Shown here piece after piece: positions 1 to 4,994 of a stretch of DNA of 5,503 bases; position 1 is the stretch's first letter; the number at the start of each line of letters is the position of its first letter. The position numbers were made by a program, and so were the translations under genes. Source of the DNA: an uncultured Spartobacteria bacterium (GTDB lineage Bacteria > Verrucomicrobiota > Verrucomicrobiia > Chthoniobacterales > UBA6821); contig CAIKYN010000271.1 in NCBI GenBank assembly GCA_903831635.1, forward strand, positions 1-5,503, read 5' to 3'. The notes under the pieces were generated by a model that had not been told where the DNA came from, did no database searches, and saw nothing but the letters and a program-made list of their open reading frames with translations.

Positions 1-1092
1 TCAAAGCCCGTTAACCCAGACCTGCAGGCAGAGACAACAGCAGCTCTGTCACGATTCATCGAATCCTGCCCGGATGATGCGCGGACTCCTGCCGCCCTCG
101 CCCAACGGGGACTCCTCAATCTCAAGCAGAAGAACTTTGATGCCGCCGTGGGTGATTTCTCATTACTGGAGACACGCTACCCGAAAGCTCCGGAACGGGA
201 GCTCGCTCTTCAGCAGAAGGCCCTACTGCTTGGACAGCAGCAGAAGAATGAAGAAATGGTGGCGGCCTTCACCCAGCTCATTCATGACTATCCCAAGAGC
301 AGCGCGACCCCCGAGGCCCATTACTGGATCGGATTAACCGCCCTTGACCAGAAGGATTACTCCAAGGCCATCACTGAACTCACTGAAGCCCGTAAGGAAG
401 ATCCCAAGCAGTTTGGTGAACGAGCGGGGCTTAGGATCCTACTTGCCCGATATGATCAAAACGAAGCAGGTGAAGCCACGCGCGAAGCCATGGCCTTGAA
501 GACGGCCCTTATCCCTCCCGAGGTGGGACGTTGGCTTGGGATGAAAACCATGGAGGCTGGTGATCCAGCAAAGGCAGAACGCTTTCTCGCTCCGCTTGTA
601 AAATCAGGCCTGCCAGGCAATACGGATTCAGAAATTCAGGGAGCCCTTGCCCAGTCCCTGATCATGCAGGGAAAGCTGAAAGAGGCTCAGATACCCGCAG
701 CAGCCTGCCTAAAACTTGCCAAGGATCCGGCAGCCAGAGCCAAGGCCTTGCTCATGAGCGCTGCAATCAATCGATCGCTGAAGGATTTTGCGGCTTCCTC
801 ATCCATGATCGAGGAAGCGATGCTTCTACAACCGGAGGGACCGATCAACGCCGAGGCTCGAATTCTGAGCGGTGATCTGTTGGCGGCCAAGCAGGACTAC
901 TCTGCAGCAGCCAAGGCCTACATCACAGTGGCCGTCCTCTACGATGATCCCTCACTGACCCCAAAGGCGCTGGCGCGAGCAGCCGATGCCTACGGCAAGG
1001 CTGGCAATGAGGCGGAGGCTCAAAAAGCGCTCGACGAACTACATAAACGTTTTCCAGATTTTCAAAATCACCCCTTCACTACCAAACCATGA
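1..1092 (+). CDS. TPR-repeat protein, 5' end missing (YbgF/BamD-like helical repeats)
   Basis: The reading frame is open from the first base and gives 363 residues before the TGA at 1090-1092, so the true start lies upstream of the window. A GTG at 148 could be read as a start, but the in-frame sequence before it is already repeat-like (around residues 30-60: AALAQRGLLNLKQKNFDAAV), so I treat the gene as partial. Helix-turn-helix units of about 34-36 residues are visible near 28-62, 65-99, 102-136, 210-242, 246-280, 284-318 and 320-355. They have the usual small residue/Tyr/Ala/Pro pattern, for example HYWIGLTALDQKDYSKAITE (107-126) and AEARILSGDLLAAKQDYSAA (284-303). The 'A-HYWIG-...-DY-KAI' and 'RFPDF' style resembles periplasmic YbgF/BamD-type TPRs that scaffold protein complexes. 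No catalytic motif is seen. The gene overlaps the next one by ATGA, so the two are probably co-translated. TPR assignment is firm; location and partner are inferred, since the N-terminus is not visible. Confidence 0.88.
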   Translation, partial: SKPVNPDLQAETTAALSRFIESCPDDARTPAALAQRGLLNLKQKNFDAAVGDFSLLETRYPKAPERELALQQKALLLGQQQKNEEMVAAFTQLIHDYPKSSATPEAHYWIGLTALDQKDYSKAITELTEARKEDPKQFGERAGLRILLARYDQNEAGEATREAMALKTALIPPEVGRWLGMKTMEAGDPAKAERFLAPLVKSGLPGNTDSEIQGALAQSLIMQGKLKEAQIPAAACLKLAKDPAARAKALLMSAAINRSLKDFAASSSMIEEAMLLQPEGPINAEARILSGDLLAAKQDYSAAAKAYITVAVLYDDPSLTPKALARAADAYGKAGNEAEAQKALDELHKRFPDFQNHPFTTKP

Positions 1093-1799
1093 AGCGCCTT
1101 GCTCTCGCATCGTCTCTACTCCTGTTATTTTCAGCCTTCTGCCTGATGCCAAAGGCGTTGGGTGCCATCGGGACAAACACCCTTACCAACGCTTCGACTA
1201 ATGTGGTGACACCCTCGCCAGCAGCGACGCTCATCAATGCCCCGACAACTCAACCCTCCACCAATCCGCCTGCCAAAAATGGAGGATTATCGACGAATCC
1301 TCCGGCCTCCAATGCACCCACTTTGGTCATGCATGAGTTGCCCGAGATCCATGGATCGATCTCTCTCCCCGGCGATTGGACACTTCTTCCCGGCAAGCTT
1401 CTCGAGGGAGATGTTCTAATCGCCGCCAAGGAGAAGATTTCCGGAGAGAACGACCCTTACACCACCGGTTTAAGCATGACGCTGGATCGAAACGGAGCCA
1501 AGGAATCGGGTCAAAAAGCAACCGAATACGCCCTGTCTCTTGCCCGTGAGGCCCATGACAAGGCTGGAGAGGATTCCTCTCCGCTGCGTGAGTCTCAAAA
1601 CGGCCCCTTCCATGAAATCCGCTTCGACTTCCCGGTCGCCGGGGATCAACCCCTGCAGATCACCGAGGTGCTGCGTGCCAACGACAAGACCGGAACACTA
1701 GCTATCATTCTCTGGCAGTCGCCGAAGGAAGAGGCGGCTTCTCTGCAAGGCCTTCGTGATGCGATTCTCTCAGGACTCAGTCTTGATCCGGAAAGATGA
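1089..1799 (+). CDS. Secreted protein with Thr/Asn/Pro-rich linker and PsbP/Mog1-like C-terminal domain
   Basis: The product is 236 residues. An N-terminal signal peptide is clear: K2-R3, a hydrophobic core at 4-20, then a likely signal peptidase I site around ALG-A or LGA-I (residues 23-27). A low-complexity linker, about 28-78, is rich in Thr, Asn, Pro and Ser and contains the motif STNPPA twice (57-62 and 68-73). The folded part, about 82-236, begins ELPEIHGSISLPGDWTLLPG and ends with TGTLAIILWQSPKEEAASLQ then GLRDAILSGLSL. This order (a short 'IS-P-GW'-type strand, a middle charged region, a hydrophobic strand, a final helix 'LRDAILSGL') resembles PsbP/Mog1/DUF1795-type domains; that is a fold-level guess from the pattern. 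The ATG overlaps the upstream TGA (ATGA), there is no Shine-Dalgarno sequence before it, and the stop overlaps the protease start. Coupling to HtrA suggests an extracytoplasmic accessory or client of the protease. Reality of the gene is near certain; function is unknown. Confidence 0.85.
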   Translation: MKRLALASSLLLLFSAFCLMPKALGAIGTNTLTNASTNVVTPSPAATLINAPTTQPSTNPPAKNGGLSTNPPASNAPTLVMHELPEIHGSISLPGDWTLLPGKLLEGDVLIAAKEKISGENDPYTTGLSMTLDRNGAKESGQKATEYALSLAREAHDKAGEDSSPLRESQNGPFHEIRFDFPVAGDQPLQITEVLRANDKTGTLAIILWQSPKEEAASLQGLRDAILSGLSLDPER

Positions 1800-2968
1800 G
1801 GATTCTCAGAGTATACAAAAAAGGCAGAGGCAATCTTCCTGCATTCCTCCTTTTTCTTTTCGCCCTGGCGCTTGCCGTGGGAGGGGTCGCCTTCTGGCGA
1901 CTGATGCAATCCAAGCCCCTCCCTCAAGTCCCCCAAGCACATTCTGGATGGGCTGGTTTGCAGGAACGGAAGGAGCGCACGCCACTGGAGTCCGACCGAT
2001 CACTTGAGATCATGGATCGAGAATTCACGGAACTGGTCGAGCATGTGATTCCCTCCGTAGTTAGCATCATCACCACGACGGCGCCGGATCGTGATGCATT
2101 GATCCGTCAATTTTTCGGCCTTGGCGGTGGAGGTGTGAGTCAGGACAATAAGATGGGCTCAGGCATGATCGTCTCCCCGGAAGGGTACATTGTTACTAAC
2201 TGGCATGTCGTGAAGGGTGCCTCACAGGTCACCATCCAACTGAGCGACGGCCGCTCCCTTCCTGCTTCGATCGCGGGTGCTGATCAGCGTTCCGACATTG
2301 CCGTCTTGAAGATCGCTGCCGAGGGACTTGAGCCGATTGCTTTCGGCGACTCGGAGTTGGTCAAGGTGGGGCAGATGGTCTTTGCCGTGGGTAATCCTTT
2401 CGGACTGCAGGAAACAGTGACCCAAGGAATTATCAGCGCCAAGGGACGCCGCACCGCCAGCGAGGCTGCCAATGAGTTTTTCCAGACCAGCACAACCATC
2501 AATCCCGGCAACTCCGGCGGCCCCCTCGTTGATATTCATGGGAAGGTCATCGGCATCAACAACTTCATCCTCAGCAGGAGCGGTGGCTCCGAGGGGATCG
2601 GATTTGCCATTCCATCCAATGTGGCGCGGCGAGTCTACGAGGACATCGTGCACCGCGGACGAGTCATTCACCCATGGTTCGGGATCGTGATGCGCCCGTT
2701 GAATGCCAGTTTGGCGAAGCAGCTCGGACTCTCTGACGCAAGTGGTGCACTTGTTGCAGCCACACTGGTCGGATCGCCCGCAGAACAAAGTGGCTTGGTC
2801 GGTGGCGATGTGATCACCTCCTTTAACGGTCATCCGATCCGTGATGGAAAGGACCTACGCAACCGCGTGGCCGAGGCCGAAGTCGGCCCACCCATCAGCC
2901 TCGAGATCCTTCGTGCGGGGAAACCGCTCCAACTGAGCGTCACCATGATTGAGGAGCCGACTAACTGA
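1796..2968 (+). CDS. htrA: Membrane-anchored HtrA/Deg-family serine protease with one PDZ domain
   Basis: This is a 390-residue trypsin-like endopeptidase of the HtrA (DegP/DegQ/DegS, MEROPS S1C) family, which degrades or senses misfolded proteins outside the cytoplasm. Residues 8-11 (KKGR) precede a hydrophobic segment at about 15-35 with no convincing cleavage site, so I predict an N-in membrane anchor. A helical segment (72-92) leads into the protease domain, about 85-280. The full triad is visible: His137 in YIVTNWHVV, Asp167 in DQRSDIAVLKI and Ser240 in INPGNSGGPLVD. The 'RQFFGLGGGG' stretch (104-113) matches the short LA-loop region of DegQ-like enzymes. One PDZ domain spans about 290-388, with WFGI (294-297) as the carboxylate-binding loop and GSPAEQSGLVGGDVITSFNG (326-345). 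One PDZ plus an anchor is the layout of DegS rather than two-PDZ DegP. The start overlaps the previous stop (ATGA), placing it third in a coupled operon. Family call is firm; the substrate is unknown. Confidence 0.96.
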   Translation: MRILRVYKKGRGNLPAFLLFLFALALAVGGVAFWRLMQSKPLPQVPQAHSGWAGLQERKERTPLESDRSLEIMDREFTELVEHVIPSVVSIITTTAPDRDALIRQFFGLGGGGVSQDNKMGSGMIVSPEGYIVTNWHVVKGASQVTIQLSDGRSLPASIAGADQRSDIAVLKIAAEGLEPIAFGDSELVKVGQMVFAVGNPFGLQETVTQGIISAKGRRTASEAANEFFQTSTTINPGNSGGPLVDIHGKVIGINNFILSRSGGSEGIGFAIPSNVARRVYEDIVHRGRVIHPWFGIVMRPLNASLAKQLGLSDASGALVAATLVGSPAEQSGLVGGDVITSFNGHPIRDGKDLRNRVAEAEVGPPISLEILRAGKPLQLSVTMIEEPTN

Positions 2969-3101
2969 TCTGTCATCCCTACCACCCCCCCTGCCATTCC
3001 CCCTGATTCTCACCTGCCAGCCCCTCAAAGCTGCCCTTCCCATATTCGATTCGCCCACGCTTGCGAAGGGAGTGGCTTCAGAACTAGATTTACATTTTGT
3101 C
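2969..3101 (+). promoter_or_regulatory. C-rich, G-poor intergenic spacer; possible Rho-dependent termination region
   Basis: This 133-base gap separates the protease operon from the next gene pair. Between 2971 and 3060 I count 45 C and only 10 G, with pyrimidine runs such as accacccccc (2981-2990). Such 'C over G' stretches are typical of Rho loading (rut) sites. No stable hairpin followed by a T-run is visible, so an intrinsic terminator is not supported. The 3' part is more AT-rich (3081-3101) and could carry a promoter for the downstream gene, but no pair of hexamers is convincing. The termination role is inference from base composition only. Confidence 0.3.
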
Positions 3102-3902
3102 ATGGTTGCAAACTCCTCCAGTGGAACATCACGTCCCGATCGCAGCACTCCCGTTAGGGTAGCGATCTGGGTCCTCAGTGCGGTTGCACTGATCGAGTTG
3201 ATTCTCGCAGCGATTGCACTGGCGCCTCGTTTTGTTTCCGGACTGAGGGCTGGCAACTCTCCCCTGCAGTCTCAAGAGCTGTCCCTGTCCCACTCTCAGG
3301 CCCAGGCAGCAGCATCACTACCCAATACCTACACCCCAAATCAAACCGCTCCCCAGATCCCTCTCTCCCATCCAGTCAGCCATCAATCACCGGTCTCTCT
3401 CCCACAGGACCAGCAGGGTTCCGACTCTCCTGCGGGCAATTCCTCGCCCAAACAGACTCTTGCAACTGATAACGAAGAGTTGCCACCACGCCAACCCCCT
3501 GCTGATGCGGCGGTCAACGGAGAAGCATCACTTCAGATCGTCAACGCCCGCCTCTCGGACTCGGAAGATGGCTCCAAGAAACTTCAGGTAGCCATCAAGG
3601 GAAGCTCTCGCGAGCAAATCGACAGCTCTCTGGAAAAAGTTCAGGTCTACTTCTATGACCAAGACGGGGATGAGATCGTTCCAAGCAAGGCGCAAGTCAC
3701 CTCCAAATGGCTAAACTGGGAAAGCGGTGCCCCCCAACTCGTCGAGGTGAAATACCTCCCAGAATCAGTAGACCCTGGGGTCAAATTTGCCGGCTATGTC
3801 ATCGCTGTCTATTACAAGGGGGATCTTCAGGACTGCCGCGCACAACCCGCACGACTCCAGAAGCTTTTCGAGCCCAAGTACTATATCGGTACGGACGAGT
3901 GA
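3102..3902 (+). CDS. Uncharacterised single-pass membrane protein with disordered linker and C-terminal beta-rich domain
   Basis: The product is 266 residues from the ATG at 3102. A short Ser/Arg-rich N-terminus (1-19, with R11, R14 and R19) precedes a transmembrane helix at about 20-41 that carries a buried acidic residue, Glu32. Residues 45-145 are a Ser/Pro/Gln-rich linker with no predicted fold. The C-terminal domain, about 143-262, starts EASLQIVNARLSDSEDGSKK and shows alternating hydrophobic strands (LQVAIKG, VQVYFYD, QLVEVKYLP, FAGYVIAVYYKGDLQD), which suggests a beta-sandwich. An acidic DQDGDE loop lies at 186-191. The layout is that of a membrane-tethered protein whose sensory or binding domain sits outside the cytoplasm. 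No family with a known function is recognised; the C-terminal style recalls hypothetical proteins of Verrucomicrobiota. Earlier in-frame starts (TTG 2949, GTG 3072) exist, but the added residues look non-coding and none has a Shine-Dalgarno sequence at proper spacing. The stop overlaps the next start (TGATG), so the pair is probably translationally coupled. Confidence 0.82.
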   Translation: MVANSSSGTSRPDRSTPVRVAIWVLSAVALIELILAAIALAPRFVSGLRAGNSPLQSQELSLSHSQAQAAASLPNTYTPNQTAPQIPLSHPVSHQSPVSLPQDQQGSDSPAGNSSPKQTLATDNEELPPRQPPADAAVNGEASLQIVNARLSDSEDGSKKLQVAIKGSSREQIDSSLEKVQVYFYDQDGDEIVPSKAQVTSKWLNWESGAPQLVEVKYLPESVDPGVKFAGYVIAVYYKGDLQDCRAQPARLQKLFEPKYYIGTDE

Positions 3903-4933
3903 TGCATCGCACACCTGCCATTATGAACCCCGCCGGGCGACACCACGGAGTGGCCGGCGCTAGGTCGCTACTTCTGATGCTGTTCCTCGGTATGATGGCC
4001 ATTCTTCCGGCAAGCCTCCATGCCCAGATCCTGGTCGATCTTTCCATCAAGCGCGTACTTTACATCGCCTATGAGCCGCTTCTCGCGACGGTCCGGATCA
4101 CGAACCTCTCGGGTAATCCCCTGCTCCTCGCGGATGTGGAGGGGAAGAAGTGGTTCGGCTTCCAGGTGGAGACCCTTGATGGTCGACCCATCCCACCTTC
4201 CAACCCCGATTACGAAATCGAGCCGATCAAGGTCGGGCCCGGGGAATCGATTACCCGCACCATCAACCTCGTTCAACTCTACCCGATCTCCGACTTCGGT
4301 TCCTACCGGATCAGGGCAAGCGTCTACTCCGCTGAACTCTCGAACTATTTCAGCAGCCCCCCGCTCACGATCGAGATCACCGAGGGACGCCTCCTCTGGC
4401 AGCAGACCGTCGGAGTCCCCGCAGCAGAGGGCCTTAAGGGGGGAAGTCGCACCATCAGCCTCCTTTCCCATCGCCTGACAGAACGGACGGATCTCTATCT
4501 AAGGATCGAGGACAAGGAGGCAGGGATCGTCTACTGCACTCACCGCCTTGGTGACTACATCTCCTATGGGAAGCCCGATATCCTCCTCGATGCATCCAAT
4601 ACGATCCATGTGCTGCAGAATAACGTGCCTCACGAGTTCATCTACACCAAGGTCGGTCTGGACGGAAAGATCCTCGAACAACTCTCCTACAACGCTCCAA
4701 AAACACGTCCTCAACTCAAGCGCTTCGACGATGGCACCATCTCTGTTGTGGGAGGCACCTTGTTCGATCCAAAAGCCACCCCGACTCCTGGAAGCATTCC
4801 CAATCTCTCCGATCGTCCCGTTCCCTTGCCGACCCCGGAGCAGCCCACTTCGACTCCTCAGAAAGGCAAAAAAAAGAAGGCCGATCCCTTGCCAACCCCC
4901 GCCCCGATCCCTGCCACCATTCACATCGATTGA
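3902..4933 (+). CDS. Uncharacterised secreted protein with Ig-like N-terminal domain and Pro/Lys-rich tail
   Basis: The product is 343 residues from the ATG that shares one base with the previous stop (TGATG). An internal ATG at 3923 (Met8) is an alternative start and would give a more compact signal peptide. The signal peptide has R13 and R21, a hydrophobic core at 22-36 and a probable cleavage after SLHA (Ala41). The mature protein begins QILVDLSIKRVLYIAYEPLL. Residues 43-162 look like an Ig-like beta-sandwich: ATVRITNLSGNPLLL, a VGPGESITRTINL strand, then GSYRIRASVYSAELSNYF and PLTIEITEG. Residues 163-290 form a second beta-rich region with 'DILLDASNTIHVLQN', 'IYTKVGLDGKILEQLSY' and 'LKRFDDGTISVVGG'; the spacing of 'D-x-N-x-IHVL' and 'DGKIL' recalls beta-propeller or BNR-like blades. 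The tail, 291-338, is Pro/Thr-rich with PTPG, PTPE and PTPA copies around a KGKKKK cluster (321-326). No catalytic motif is seen. The style is familiar from Verrucomicrobiota hypothetical proteins, but the function is unknown. Confidence 0.85.
   Translation: MHRTPAIMNPAGRHHGVAGARSLLLMLFLGMMAILPASLHAQILVDLSIKRVLYIAYEPLLATVRITNLSGNPLLLADVEGKKWFGFQVETLDGRPIPPSNPDYEIEPIKVGPGESITRTINLVQLYPISDFGSYRIRASVYSAELSNYFSSPPLTIEITEGRLLWQQTVGVPAAEGLKGGSRTISLLSHRLTERTDLYLRIEDKEAGIVYCTHRLGDYISYGKPDILLDASNTIHVLQNNVPHEFIYTKVGLDGKILEQLSYNAPKTRPQLKRFDDGTISVVGGTLFDPKATPTPGSIPNLSDRPVPLPTPEQPTSTPQKGKKKKADPLPTPAPIPATIHID
4870..4876 (+). other. In-phase A-AAA-AAG slippery heptamer inside an A8 run
   Basis: The codons GGC AAA AAA AAG AAG in the tail of the 3902-4933 gene contain A AAA AAG in the X-XXY-YYZ phase, the same heptamer used for -1 frameshifting in Escherichia coli dnaX. 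The eight-A run spans 4868-4875. A -1 shift would read 27 further codons and stop at the TGA at 4957-4959, in place of the 19 zero-frame residues after the site. A weak 4-bp stem (AAGG at 4877-4880 with CCTT at 4887-4890) follows directly. There is no Shine-Dalgarno-like stimulator upstream. The motif is seen; use of it is unproven and may be a by-product of a Lys-rich tail. Confidence 0.25.
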
Positions 4934-4994
4934 GGCATCTCAAGAACCCATCCACTTGACTAGGAAGAGATCCCGTCCATAAGTATAAGGGCTC
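4934..4994 (+). promoter_or_regulatory. Intergenic region with weak promoter-like hexamers and short Shine-Dalgarno sequence
   Basis: This 61-base gap precedes the L,D-transpeptidase gene. TTGACT at 4956-4961 matches the sigma-70 -35 consensus at five of six positions. With a 16-base spacer, CATAAG at 4978-4983 matches four of six -10 positions; the better-looking TATAAG at 4984-4989 lies 22 bases away, too far for the same -35. Transcription from the first pair would begin only a few bases before the ATG, which weakens the call. TAAGG at 4986-4990, four bases before the ATG, is the only Shine-Dalgarno-like sequence in the window at a usable distance. No terminator hairpin is seen. Confidence 0.3.

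Noticed and set aside
1257..1307. Tandem DNA repeat from the two STNPPA motifs
   Set aside because: The two copies use different codons and are separated by other residues, so this is a protein-level low-complexity feature rather than a DNA repeat.
2222..2833. Long antisense open frame (203 codons) opposite the HtrA gene
   Set aside because: It lies wholly inside a protease gene with intact catalytic motifs, and its translation has no recognisable domain. It is the shadow expected of GC-rich coding DNA.
3061..3090. TTGCGA-N18-TAGATT as a promoter for the gene at 3102
   Set aside because: Each hexamer matches only four of six consensus positions, and the start of transcription would fall about five bases before the ATG. 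Too weak to call.
2949..3101. TTG (2949) or GTG (3072) as start of the membrane protein at 3102
   Set aside because: The extra residues come from the C-rich spacer and look non-coding. The GTG has a purine-rich stretch only at zero spacing. The ATG at 3102 puts a short basic N-terminus right before the membrane helix.
3707..3901. Upstream ATG (3707) as start of the secreted protein at 3902
   Set aside because: It would overlap the preceding gene by almost 200 bases and bury the clear signal peptide inside the protein. The ATG at 3902 overlaps the stop by one base.
4020..4478. 152-codon + strand frame inside the Ig-like protein gene
   Set aside because: Its Ser/Arg/Pro-rich low-complexity translation is typical of an out-of-frame reading, while the overlapping frame has a signal peptide and a foldable beta domain.
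4499..4924. Antisense open frame of 141 codons
   Set aside because: It is opposite a well-supported gene, with no motif, no start signal and a biased composition.
4956..4989. TTGACT paired with TATAAG as a sigma-70 promoter
   Set aside because: The spacer is 22 bases, outside the usual 16-18 range.
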